In this document: positions 23,021-30,596 of the stretch, piece by piece
Layout of the letters: the number at the start of each line of letters is the position of its first letter
Position numbering within the stretch: the stretch's first letter is position 1
Source: JBHIFB01 sp046760905
GTDB taxonomy: Bacteria > Gemmatimonadota > CAZMKB01
Length of the DNA stretch: 30,596 nucleotides
Direction: 5' to 3'
Assembly (NCBI GenBank): GCA_046760905.1
Contig: JBHIFB010000022.1
Coordinates: 1-30,596 of the forward strand
Notes under the pieces: model-generated
Database searches by the model: none
Told to the model about the DNA's origin: nothing
What the model saw: the letters and a program-made list of their open reading frames with translations, nothing else
Position numbers and translations under genes: made by a program

Positions 23021-23026
23021 CCTCCT
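23021..23026 (-). promoter_or_regulatory. ribosome binding site deciding the ABC ATPase start
   Basis: AGGAGG twelve bases before ATG 23008. The GTG at 23029 would have no such site upstream, as the end of priA lies there. Confidence 0.5.
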
Positions 23027-23031
23027 CACCT

Positions 23032-25518
23032 TTACATCAGCGTCATCGGGTCCCTGTCAACGATTAGTTTGATTCCGGTTTTACTTCTTTGCCACTTCTG
23101 GATGAACCCGGCGAGGATTCTGTCCATGCCTTCCGCCTTCAGTGATTTCAACAGCACATGCCAGCGGTACTTCCCCCTTAGCTTCCTGTGCACGCAGGGG
23201 GCAGGTCCTATAACCTTGATCAGATCGGTGCGTTTGGGACTCGAGTAAGCAGAAAGATCATCCGCAACCTTGGCGGCCGCATTTTTCACCTCTTCTTCCT
23301 CCTTGCCCTGTATGATAACATTCGCGAGGGAGAAAAAAGGCGGATATTCAGCAGCCTCCCTCGCTTTGAGTTCAACCTCTGCGAAGCGCTCGAAATCGTG
23401 GGCCTGTACAGCCTCAATGACAGGGGAATCGGAGAGGTATGTCTGTATAAACACCTCGCCTCCCAGCTCACCCCTTCCGGTCCTCCCCGAGACCTGCATG
23501 AGAATCTGGAACGACCTCTCCTCGGCTCTGAAATCGGGAAGGTTCAATCCCGTATCCGCATTTATCACACCCACGAGAGTCACTTTCGGGAAGTCGAGTC
23601 CTTTTGCTATCATTTGAGTCCCGAGCAATATCTGTGTTTCTCCCCTGAGGAACTTCTCGAGGATATCCCTGTGAGACCATCTTCCGGATGTCGTATCAAG
23701 GTCCATCCTCTCGGTAGTCGCGTCGGGGAAAATGGACTTTATCTCCCTGTCAACTCTTTCCGTCCCAACACCCCGAAAGAGAAGATTCGTTCCCCTGCAC
23801 CGTGGGCATTCATCCGGAATCTCCTCCCTGTGATCACAATAGTGACAACCGAGATAAAGTGGCCTTCTGTGCAGTGTAAGTGATATGTCACACCGGCTGC
23901 AATGCCCTACCCAACCACATGAACCGCACTGCAGGTATGAGGAGTATCCCCTCCTGTTCAGGAACAATATCACCTGTTCTCCCCTTCCAACTCTCTTGCC
24001 GACCTCTGTCCTTAATCTCTCAGAGATCACGGGATTCCCGTCCTCCTGTTTCATGTCCACGATCCGGATATCCGGGAAAGCACCCTGTCCAACCCTGCGC
24101 GGAAGCCGGAGCATGCGATAAGTCCCCGTAATCGCCATTTTATATGATTCGAGGGATGGTGTCGCGGATCCAAGTATTACAGTTGCTCCCTCCAGTTCGG
24201 CCCTCTTGATTGCCACATCCCTCGCGTGATACCTAGGCGCATCTTCCTGCTTGTATGAGGATTCATGTTCCTCATCCACAATGATCACACCCAGGTTCTC
24301 GACTGGTGCGAACACGGCGGAGCGTGGACCCACGAGGATCCTGACTCTCCCTTCCCTTGAGGCCAGCCATGCATCGAAGCGTTCCCGTGGAGTCAGCCGC
24401 GAGTGGACGGTGGAGACTATGCCGGGAAACACCTCTCTGAACCTCGATATCGTTTGAGGTGTGAGGGATATCTCAGGGACCAGTACGATGGCCGAAAAGC
24501 CTCTTCTCAAAGCTTCCTTTAGCACCTCGAGGTAGACTACGGTCTTCCCGCTTCCGGTAACGCCAAAAAGCAGAAAAACTTCTCCACTCCTTTTACTCAC
24601 GGAATCCAGGATTTGATCCCTCGCCGCTTTCTGCTCATCTGTGGGCGTCATCGAAGCCCAGCCGGCACCGAATCCATCAGGTCTCAGTTCGGGAAGGGAA
24701 GGTTCTTCTTCTCTCTCCTCCACGGCCAGAAGACCCTTATCCACTAAGGATTGAACCACTCTATTTGAAAAACCGACCCTTCTTGTGAGATGCTCGACCT
24801 CTACAGGACTTCGCACGCTTTCCATCCACTCATAGCATTCTCGCTGTCGATGGCTTCGACCGAGCAGGAGATCCCTCTCCCGTCCGATCTTGGGTCGTTT
24901 TTCGGTGAGGGTGACAATCCTAGTCATCCTAGGAACCGAAACATCACCTTTCACCACCTGCTCGGTTACAATGAGCTTTCTCTTCTCGAGACCGGATACG
25001 ATCGACCATACAGATCCGCTGATCCCGTCCCTGGAGAGAGATTTCCTTATGCTCGAGAGCGTCCTGGGAGATCTCGATATGAGGAGCCCGAGTACCTTCC
25101 TCTGTCCCCTGGTGAGCCCGGCCAGAACCTCGGCATCTAAATCCACCCTGTCGGATAGAGAGATATTCACTCTGCTTTCTCTCACAAGCCCCGCCGGCAG
25201 GATGGTCTTTATAACCGTGCCAAGGGGATGCATATAATATCCGCTCATCCACTGTGCAAGCAGGTAGAGCGGTGGCGTTAGCAGAGGTACCTCATCCACA
25301 ACATCAAGGATATCCTTTACTTCTTTAAGATCGGTGATGTCACTCTCGCCCACTGCGTAACCAGTGAGTACCCTCCTACCGAAAGGAACGAGTACTCTAG
25401 CTCCTATTCTAGCTTTTCCCCTCAGATCATCAGGTACGGAATAAGTGAAGCTCTTGAACAGAGGAAGAGGCAGCGAGACATTTATGAAAGGCCGTGTAAG
25501 AGTATCCCCTTTTTCCAT
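23032..25518 (-). CDS. priA: primosomal protein N' (PriA), replication restart helicase
   Basis: About 828 residues, somewhat longer than the usual 730. Order: an N-terminal 3'-DNA-end binding domain (FTYSVP, ARVLVPFGRRVLTGYAVG), a winged-helix region, Walker A GVTGSGKTVVYLEV, DEEH, the SATPS motif III, the zinc-binding insert with eight cysteines in four CxxC pairs (CGSCGWVGHCSRC, then CHYC, CPRC), and the helicase C lobe with QVSGRTGRGELGG. PriA reloads the replicative helicase at stalled forks. ATG 25518 overlaps the uvrA stop by one base (TGATG), and GTG 25521 is an alternative. Confidence 0.95.
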   Translation of the reverse strand: MEKGDTLTRPFINVSLPLPLFKSFTYSVPDDLRGKARIGARVLVPFGRRVLTGYAVGESDITDLKEVKDILDVVDEVPLLTPPLYLLAQWMSGYYMHPLGTVIKTILPAGLVRESRVNISLSDRVDLDAEVLAGLTRGQRKVLGLLISRSPRTLSSIRKSLSRDGISGSVWSIVSGLEKRKLIVTEQVVKGDVSVPRMTRIVTLTEKRPKIGRERDLLLGRSHRQRECYEWMESVRSPVEVEHLTRRVGFSNRVVQSLVDKGLLAVEEREEEPSLPELRPDGFGAGWASMTPTDEQKAARDQILDSVSKRSGEVFLLFGVTGSGKTVVYLEVLKEALRRGFSAIVLVPEISLTPQTISRFREVFPGIVSTVHSRLTPRERFDAWLASREGRVRILVGPRSAVFAPVENLGVIIVDEEHESSYKQEDAPRYHARDVAIKRAELEGATVILGSATPSLESYKMAITGTYRMLRLPRRVGQGAFPDIRIVDMKQEDGNPVISERLRTEVGKRVGRGEQVILFLNRRGYSSYLQCGSCGWVGHCSRCDISLTLHRRPLYLGCHYCDHREEIPDECPRCRGTNLLFRGVGTERVDREIKSIFPDATTERMDLDTTSGRWSHRDILEKFLRGETQILLGTQMIAKGLDFPKVTLVGVINADTGLNLPDFRAEERSFQILMQVSGRTGRGELGGEVFIQTYLSDSPVIEAVQAHDFERFAEVELKAREAAEYPPFFSLANVIIQGKEEEEVKNAAAKVADDLSAYSSPKRTDLIKVIGPAPCVHRKLRGKYRWHVLLKSLKAEGMDRILAGFIQKWQRSKTGIKLIVDRDPMTLM

Positions 25519-28400
25519 CACTTTCCCCCGGCTTGGCTTTTTACCTTCACCTCCTGGACTATCCTCCTGCTTCTATCCCGCCCGATGATTTTGCAAAGGT
25601 AGCCAGCCGTGTAAGAACCTTCGCTACGGCTTATATCTTCAGGCGTACCCTCAGCGACAATCCAGCCCCCTTCATCTCCACCCTCCGGTCCAAGATCTAT
25701 TATATGATCAGCAGTCTTCACCACTTCAAGATTGTGCTCTATAACTATCACAGTGTTTCCACGGTCGACTAGCCGGTGGAGCACGTTCAGCAGGTGTTTG
25801 ATATCCTCGAAATGAAGTCCCGTTGTGGGTTCATCCAGTATGTATAGCGTCCTGCCGGTACTTATCTTAGATAGTTCGCTTGCAAGTTTCACCCGTTGAG
25901 CTTCGCCTCCCGATAGCGTTGTTGCAGACTGACCCAAATGGATGTATCCTAGTCCCACATCACTGAGCACCCTGAGCTTCCTCTTGATCTGCGGGACATT
26001 CGAAAAGAATTCATGTGCTTCTTCGACTGTCATCTCGAGGACATCCGAGATCGATTTCCCTTTATATGTGATTTCGAGGGTTTCTCGGTTGTATCTCTTG
26101 CCTCGACAACTGTCGCATTTCACATACACATCCGGAAGGAAGTGCATCTCGATCTTCACGAGCCCATCTCCGCGGCACGATTCGCACCTTCCCCCTTTCA
26201 CATTGAAACTGAATCGCCCCTCGCGGTATCCCCTCATCCTGGCCTCTGGCAACTGGCTGTATAATTTCCTGATCGGCGTGAAGAGTCCGGTATAGGTTGC
26301 AGGGTTCGAACGCGGGGTCCTCCCTATGGGTGATTGATCTATCTCCACTACTTTGTCGATGTTCTCGATTCCCTCGACTGATGCATAGGGACCCGGCTGC
26401 TGCTTCGACCGGTAGAAGTGTCTGGCAAGAATCCTGTACAGCACATCGTTCACAAGTGTACTCTTACCTGAACCGGAGACCCCGGTTATGCAGATGAAAA
26501 GGCCAAGAGGAAATGCGACATCGATTGATTTCAGGTTGTGAGCTCTCACGCCCCTCACCACAAGAAATTCTCCGTTGCCCGCTCTTCTCTTCTCGGGGAT
26601 CTCTATATACCGTTCACCGCGCAGGTATTTTCCCGTAAGGGAAGCGGGATTTCTCATTATGTGTTCGGGTGTTCCATGAGCCACGAGTTCACCGCCGTGT
26701 CTCCCGGCACCCGGGCCGAGATCGATCACATGGTCCGCAGACAGGATCGTCTCCTCATCGTGCTCTACAACGATCACGGTGTTGCCCATATCCCTCAGCC
26801 TGCAGAGAGTGTCTAACAGGCGCCTGTTGTCCCGGTAGTGGAGCCCGATAGAGGGTTCATCAAGTATGTAGAGCACTCCGGAGAGAGAGGAGCCGATCTG
26901 TGTCGCAAGCCTTATCCTCTGCGCCTCGCCACCGGATAGGGTCACTGCCGAACGATCCAAGGTCAGATACTCGAGACCCACATTGATCATGAAGCTTAAC
27001 CTATCTTTTATCTCCTTCACTATCTGCCATGCGATCTCCGTCTCTCTCGGGCTCAATCTGAGGTCATCGAAGAATGAACAGGCTGCCTTAATATTCATCT
27101 CGACTACCTGTGATATGGACTTTCCAGATACGGTAACAGACAGTGCCTCTTTCTTAAGGCGTTTCCCCCCGCAGAAGTGACACGGCCGATCCAGCATGTA
27201 CTCATCGATCTGAGCCCTCACGGCGTCGGAACTCGTTTCATGATATCTTCTCTCGAGCATCCTCAGGAGACCTTCGTAAGCCCCCCAGTATTCACCCCCC
27301 CCGCCCCTCATCTCGTATCTGTAGTGAATCTCCTCCTCGCCTGTTCCGTATAATATTACACGGCGTATGCTCTCGGGATAGTCTCCCCATGGTGTTTTTA
27401 GGTCGAACCCATATTTCTCACTGAGGGCAGGGAGTATTGATTTCCTGAGATAACCCCGTGGTTCTCCCCATGGTTTTATCGCGCCTTCTAGTATCGAAAG
27501 GCTAGGGTGGGCCACCACGAGTTCGGGGGCGACCTCCTTCCTGACGCCGAGTCCACCGCACTGGGGACACGCCCCATACGGGCTGTTGAAAGAAAAAAGC
27601 CTTGGCTCGACCTCCCCGAGGCTCGTACCGCAGTCCGGACAGGAAAATTCCTCGCTGAAAAGCTCCTCTTTGCCGTCCCTCTCAACGATGACGATCCCAC
27701 CTGCAACCTTCAGGGCGGTTTCGATCGAATCTGCGATCCTCGTCCTGTTCTTATCCTCTATCCTCACCCTGTCGACCAGGATGCTTATGTCATGTTTCTT
27801 CCTCCTGTCCAGCTTCAAAACCGATGACGCCTCATAGAGCTTTCCATCCACTCTCACCCTCACGAAGCCCATCTTCTGCGCCCTGGCAAGGGCATCCCTA
27901 TGTTCGCCTTTCCTGCCCCGAACAAGTGGAGCGTATATCTTCGCACTTGTTCCGGGTGTTGAGTCCATGAGGAGATCGATGATCTGAGAGGAAGTCTGCC
28001 TCTTGATTTTTCGTCCGCACTTATAGCAGTGGGGAATCCCGATACGCGCGAATAGAAGCCTCAGGTAATCGTATATCTCGGTGATGGTTCCAACCGTGGA
28101 GCGAGGATTTCTGCCGGCGGTTTTCTGTTCAATCGAAATCGCCGGTGAGAGCCCTTCGATGGAATCGACATCAGGCTTTTCCATGAGACCAAGGAACTGT
28201 CTTGCATATGCTGATAGCGACTCCACATAACGCCTCTGACCTTCGGCGTATATCGTGTCGAAAGCGAGAGTTGATTTTCCAGAACCCGAGAGCCCGGTTA
28301 TCACGATGAGTTTGTCTCTCGGGATCTCGACTGTGATGTCTTTCAGGTTGTGTTCCCTGGCTCCTTTTACAACTATGGTATCAATAGATCGCCGCTGCAC
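25518..28400 (-). CDS. uvrA: excinuclease ABC subunit A (UvrA)
   Basis: A 960-residue protein with the full UvrA plan: two ABC modules with Walker A GLSGSGKSTLAF and GVSGSGKSTLVN, two LSGGEAQR signatures, Walker B ILDEPSIGL and ILDEPTTGL, and two zinc modules with C-x2-C-x19-C-x2-C spacing (CPDC...CPQC; CESC...CDSC). It recognises damaged DNA and loads UvrB in nucleotide excision repair. GTG 28400 is the start, with AGGGGG five bases upstream and the conserved IVVKGAREHNLK close behind. It is the first gene of the minus-strand run uvrA-priA-ABC-dsbD. Confidence 0.96.
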   Translation of the reverse strand: MQRRSIDTIVVKGAREHNLKDITVEIPRDKLIVITGLSGSGKSTLAFDTIYAEGQRRYVESLSAYARQFLGLMEKPDVDSIEGLSPAISIEQKTAGRNPRSTVGTITEIYDYLRLLFARIGIPHCYKCGRKIKRQTSSQIIDLLMDSTPGTSAKIYAPLVRGRKGEHRDALARAQKMGFVRVRVDGKLYEASSVLKLDRRKKHDISILVDRVRIEDKNRTRIADSIETALKVAGGIVIVERDGKEELFSEEFSCPDCGTSLGEVEPRLFSFNSPYGACPQCGGLGVRKEVAPELVVAHPSLSILEGAIKPWGEPRGYLRKSILPALSEKYGFDLKTPWGDYPESIRRVILYGTGEEEIHYRYEMRGGGGEYWGAYEGLLRMLERRYHETSSDAVRAQIDEYMLDRPCHFCGGKRLKKEALSVTVSGKSISQVVEMNIKAACSFFDDLRLSPRETEIAWQIVKEIKDRLSFMINVGLEYLTLDRSAVTLSGGEAQRIRLATQIGSSLSGVLYILDEPSIGLHYRDNRRLLDTLCRLRDMGNTVIVVEHDEETILSADHVIDLGPGAGRHGGELVAHGTPEHIMRNPASLTGKYLRGERYIEIPEKRRAGNGEFLVVRGVRAHNLKSIDVAFPLGLFICITGVSGSGKSTLVNDVLYRILARHFYRSKQQPGPYASVEGIENIDKVVEIDQSPIGRTPRSNPATYTGLFTPIRKLYSQLPEARMRGYREGRFSFNVKGGRCESCRGDGLVKIEMHFLPDVYVKCDSCRGKRYNRETLEITYKGKSISDVLEMTVEEAHEFFSNVPQIKRKLRVLSDVGLGYIHLGQSATTLSGGEAQRVKLASELSKISTGRTLYILDEPTTGLHFEDIKHLLNVLHRLVDRGNTVIVIEHNLEVVKTADHIIDLGPEGGDEGGWIVAEGTPEDISRSEGSYTAGYLCKIIGRDRSRRIVQEVKVKSQAGGK

Positions 28401-28428
28401 TGTAACCCCCTGAGCAGGATATCAAATT

Positions 28429-28457
28429 AATTTAAGTACACACATTATTCATGTCAA
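28429..28457 (-). promoter_or_regulatory. candidate uvrA promoter
   Basis: Minus-strand TTGACA (28457-28452), 17 bases, TAAATT (28434-28429). Transcription would begin near 28422, about 22 bases before GTG 28400. The -35 box starts in the T-tract of the terminator just upstream. Confidence 0.55.
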
Positions 28458-28493
28458 AAAGAAAGCCCTGAATGGTTGCTTGCCATCCAGGGC
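28456..28493 (-). terminator. intrinsic terminator of the candidate small RNA
   Basis: On the minus strand GCCCTGGATGG and CCATTCAGGGC form an 11-bp stem around a 7-base loop, followed by TTTCTTTTT. In the minus-strand RNA the one non-Watson-Crick pair is a G-U, whereas in the plus-strand RNA it would be an A-C mismatch, so the sequence is built for minus-strand transcription. Confidence 0.8.
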
Positions 28494-28612
28494 AGTTAAT
28501 TGCCTTACCGAGCGAATTCGGAGTCCAAGGTTCAGGTGTTGGAACTTTTCCTCAAAGCAATTCCCATTACTTTTCAGTGGACTCTGCAACGTAGCCCAAA
28601 AGGAGGTTTTGT
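28456..28612 (-). ncRNA. candidate small RNA of about 157 nt upstream of uvrA
   Basis: A minus-strand unit bounded by a perfect promoter (28619-28647) and an intrinsic terminator (28456-28493) with no open reading frame of note. It can fold on itself: GAGUCCA (28584-28578) pairs with UGGACUC (28527-28521), and one base outside it UUGC (28589-28586) pairs with GCAA (28503-28500). A small hairpin CCGA-loop-UCGG lies on the 3' side between them. GGGC (28597-28594) could also pair with GCCC (28493-28490), which is part of the terminator stem. I recognise no Rfam family. 6S RNA is the first alternative to test; a leader attenuator for uvrA is the second. Confidence 0.65.
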
Positions 28613-28618
28613 AATACA

Positions 28619-28647
28619 ATTATACCACACTTTTAGATTTATGTCAA
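28619..28647 (-). promoter_or_regulatory. perfect sigma70-type promoter of the candidate small RNA
   Basis: Minus-strand TTGACA (28647-28642), exactly 17 bases, TATAAT (28624-28619): 12 of 12 consensus positions. Transcription would begin near 28612. Confidence 0.85.
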
Positions 28648-28777
28648 ATGATAATCTGCTGCTTTGCCAGATAAAAATAAAAAGTGAACCGTTTTTCATG
28701 ATCAGTGTGGCGCTCACTTAGCAGGTCTTTGTATCGGGCAACGTTCTCAGCGAAATTGAGACCTAAACGGATGCAAT

Positions 28778-28805
28778 TTGACATTAAAAGTTTTTCTGGT
28801 ATAAT
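28778..28805 (+). promoter_or_regulatory. consensus promoter of the beta-helix protein gene
   Basis: TTGACA (28778-28783), 16 bases, TATAAT (28800-28805), with TGG before the -10 as an extended element. Transcription would begin near 28812, about 53 bases before the ATG. Confidence 0.8.
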
Positions 28806-28864
28806 AAAAACGAATCGATTTCAATGCAGCTTGATGTAACCTTCGCTCTCAGGAGAAAAAAGCC

Positions 28865-30253
28865 ATGGGAAGAGTTTCGATATTTGCTGGATTGACCGCT
28901 GTATGTATCTTTTGGGGTCTTTCCTTCGCGACGGTCAGGCATGTACCGGAGGATTACCCTACCGTCCAGGAAGGAATCGATGCGGCTGTCGACGGTGATA
29001 CGGTACTCGTGGCAGCAGGGAACTACAGCGGGGACGGAAATCGTGATATTGACTTTTCCGGGAAGACTATCATCGTCATGTCCGAAGAGGGACCTCTTGT
29101 TACAATTATAGACTGTGAGGGGAGCTTCTCAGAGCCTCATAGAGGATTCTACTTCCACAGCGGAGAGAGTACGGCTTCCGTCGTGAAAGGTTTCACCATC
29201 ACCGGCGGTTATGCAGCTTTTGACTGGTCGGGGGAATCCGGAGGCGGGATTTATTGTGAGGGATCCTCCCCCACGATTACGGAAAACCGGATTGTCTCGA
29301 ACTGGACAGAGTTCAACGGCGGTGGCATCTACTCGGATCCAAACTCCTCTCCAATGATCATTGACAACATCATTTCCGGAAACACGGCGGAAAACACAGG
29401 GGGAGGAATATGGTGCGACAATGCGTCAGTCCTGATCTCCGGCAACATGATATCTAACAACACAGGCGTGTGGGCCGGTGGAGGGATAAACATAGACGTT
29501 GCTCAACCGACGATCGAGTACACGGTTATAACCGGTAACACCAGCTATTGGGGCGGCGGCATCTTCTGTTTCGACGCATCACCTATAATCACAAACAGCA
29601 CCATCACTATGAACGCATCTCAGACGGTGGGCGGAGGTATATATTGCTTCTACGGATCATCGCCGGAGATCAATAACACTATACTCTGGGACGATACACC
29701 GGATGAGATGTATGTTGACTTTGGTGATCCCCAGGTCACTTACTCGGACATCCAGGGTGGCTGGCCAGGTGAAGGAAACCTTGAAGGTGATCCCATGTTC
29801 GTGCTACCGGACAAGCTCGATTTCAGGCTACTGTGGGATTCTCCATGCATCGATGCAGGAGACACATCACAGACCGATCCGGACGGTACACGCAGCGATA
29901 TAGGGACATTCCCCTTCGACCAGTCCGACTACATGACACTCTATATGACGCCTGATACCATCATGGTCACAGCTGGAGGCGAGCTTGGAATAACCTACAC
30001 TGCCATCAACCGTTGGATGCAGCCGGAGATGGTCTGGTTCCTTGCAAACGTCACTCTGCCGGGTGGGGCATCCCTCAACGTAATAGGACCGAGGCGATTC
30101 ACGATTCCCGCAGATTTCACGGCGCAGGTCCACGTTTCCCATCCCATCCCGTCAATAGCTCCGCCAGGGGTGTACGTGTACGAATCCATGATAGGGATCC
30201 CTCCATCGGATCTCTACGACATGGATTCTTTCGAGTTCGTCATAGAACCCTGA
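28865..30253 (+). CDS. secreted right-handed beta-helix protein
   Basis: A 462-residue protein with a signal peptide (about 1-22, ending LSFA). It then has HVPEDYPTVQEGIDAAVDGD, the usual entry of pectate-lyase-like beta-helix proteins. Six Gly-rich rungs follow with GGG at residues 126, 152, 179, 205, 230 and 256, each about 26 residues apart and each followed by I-x-C/S/I. The segment SPCIDAGDT and then DPDGTRSDIGTFPFDQ closes the helix as in many FCB-group proteins. The last 110 residues look like a beta-sandwich. No NPNPFNP sorting tail is present. Carbohydrate binding or an adhesive role is possible; catalysis cannot be inferred. AGGAG at 28851-28855 supports ATG 28865. Confidence 0.85.
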   Translation: MGRVSIFAGLTAVCIFWGLSFATVRHVPEDYPTVQEGIDAAVDGDTVLVAAGNYSGDGNRDIDFSGKTIIVMSEEGPLVTIIDCEGSFSEPHRGFYFHSGESTASVVKGFTITGGYAAFDWSGESGGGIYCEGSSPTITENRIVSNWTEFNGGGIYSDPNSSPMIIDNIISGNTAENTGGGIWCDNASVLISGNMISNNTGVWAGGGINIDVAQPTIEYTVITGNTSYWGGGIFCFDASPIITNSTITMNASQTVGGGIYCFYGSSPEINNTILWDDTPDEMYVDFGDPQVTYSDIQGGWPGEGNLEGDPMFVLPDKLDFRLLWDSPCIDAGDTSQTDPDGTRSDIGTFPFDQSDYMTLYMTPDTIMVTAGGELGITYTAINRWMQPEMVWFLANVTLPGGASLNVIGPRRFTIPADFTAQVHVSHPIPSIAPPGVYVYESMIGIPPSDLYDMDSFEFVIEP

Positions 30254-30280
30254 AATAGAAGGAAATCTTTTTGAAAGAAG

Positions 30281-30596
30281 CTATGGCAGGAGAACGGATT
30301 TCCTAATGAAGGATTTCCCATCTATCCTAAGCAGGAAAAAATAAACACCTGCTCCTGCTGCATTTCCATCCAGATCCGTGCCCTGCCAGATGAATTCATG
30401 CTGACCGGGAGGAAGGTTCCCGTTGATGAGTTCTGATACCTCCCTCCCCCGCAGATCAAATACAGCCAGCATAACATCAGCCAGACCATCCTCCCCAACC
30501 GCGTCATCGCTTATGGTGAAGGCGATGGTCGTATGAGGATTGAACGGATTGGGATAATTCTGATGTAGTTCAAACGCTCTTGGCAGGTGCACCCCA
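30281..30596 (-). CDS. C-terminus of a surface or secreted protein with FlgD/T9SS-like sorting tail
   Basis: The frame runs open to the right edge, so only the last 105 or so residues are seen. The tail starts FELHQNYPNPFNPHTTI, then VMLAVFDLRGREV, LPPGQHEFIWQGTDLDG and AAGAGVYFFLLRIDGK. This is the FlgD-Ig-like C-terminal domain that many FCB bacteria place at the end of secreted proteins. The upstream domains lie outside the window, and its function is unknown. It is convergent with the beta-helix gene, with 27 bases between them. Confidence 0.85.
   Translation of the reverse strand, partial: GVHLPRAFELHQNYPNPFNPHTTIAFTISDDAVGEDGLADVMLAVFDLRGREVSELINGNLPPGQHEFIWQGTDLDGNAAGAGVYFFLLRIDGKSFIRKSVLLP

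Larger units (their letters stand above)
28401..28864. other. 464-base intergenic region with divergent transcription
   Basis: No protein gene is supported (a 73-codon plus frame at 28500-28721 lacks a ribosome binding site and runs against the RNA signal). The region holds, from left to right: the uvrA ribosome binding site and own promoter, an intrinsic terminator, a candidate small RNA, its consensus promoter, and the promoter of the beta-helix gene. Confidence 0.7.

Noticed and set aside
23188..23883. 231-codon plus-strand frame inside priA
   Set aside because: It is antisense to the conserved PriA helicase and zinc regions and its translation resembles no family.
28456..28612. cobalamin, TPP, T-box or SRP identity for the candidate small RNA
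   Set aside because: The diagnostic conserved segments of these classes as I know them (for example the SRP tetraloop region or the T-box UGGNACC) are not seen; only partial look-alikes occur.

Overview
The window looks like a chromosomal segment of an uncultured Gram-negative bacterium, most likely of the FCB / candidate-phylum type (Krumholzibacteriota-, Eisenbacteria- or Latescibacteria-like). The grounds are LPS-type genes (an LpxL-like acyltransferase and a GT9 heptosyltransferase), a C-terminal FlgD/T9SS-like NPNPFNP sorting tail at the right edge, a secreted Gly-rich beta-helix protein, and large multiheme cytochromes. The exact phylum cannot be fixed from this sequence. No tRNA, rRNA, CRISPR array, transposase or phage gene was seen.

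Layout. 1-1216: probable 3' end of an unrecognised gene, then an NrnA-like DHH phosphoesterase. 1290-9516: a respiratory region with two related c-type multiheme / cytochrome b fusions (11 and 19 CxxCH motifs) facing each other, and between them a membrane MFS-like / spermidine-synthase-like / TPR fusion. 9804-11047: a GNAT acetyltransferase and a methyltransferase. 11138-17795 (minus strand): a tight gene run, read as LpxL-like acyltransferase (split by a frameshift), heptosyltransferase, ROK sugar kinase, PfkB kinase, ArsA/GET3-like ATPase with a C-terminal HSP20-like domain, a 67-residue CPICH protein and an AGCS amino acid:Na+ symporter. 18052-19226 (plus): a coupled pair of secreted proteins, the second a matrixin-like metalloprotease. 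19439-28400 (minus): an operon-like run uvrA - priA - ABC ATPase - ABC permease - dsbD. 28456-28612 (minus): a strong candidate for an unannotated small RNA with a perfect promoter and an intrinsic terminator. 28865-30596: a secreted beta-helix protein and the C-terminus of a surface or secreted protein.

How it fits together. The cytochromes probably move electrons between the quinone pool and periplasmic carriers. The LPS genes, DsbD and the ABC exporter serve the cell envelope; uvrA and priA serve DNA repair and restart. Promoters that can be read have an exact TTGACA -35 box in every well-supported case, which made it possible to find two transcription units (28456-28612 minus, and the one starting near 19333 plus) that contain no obvious protein gene.
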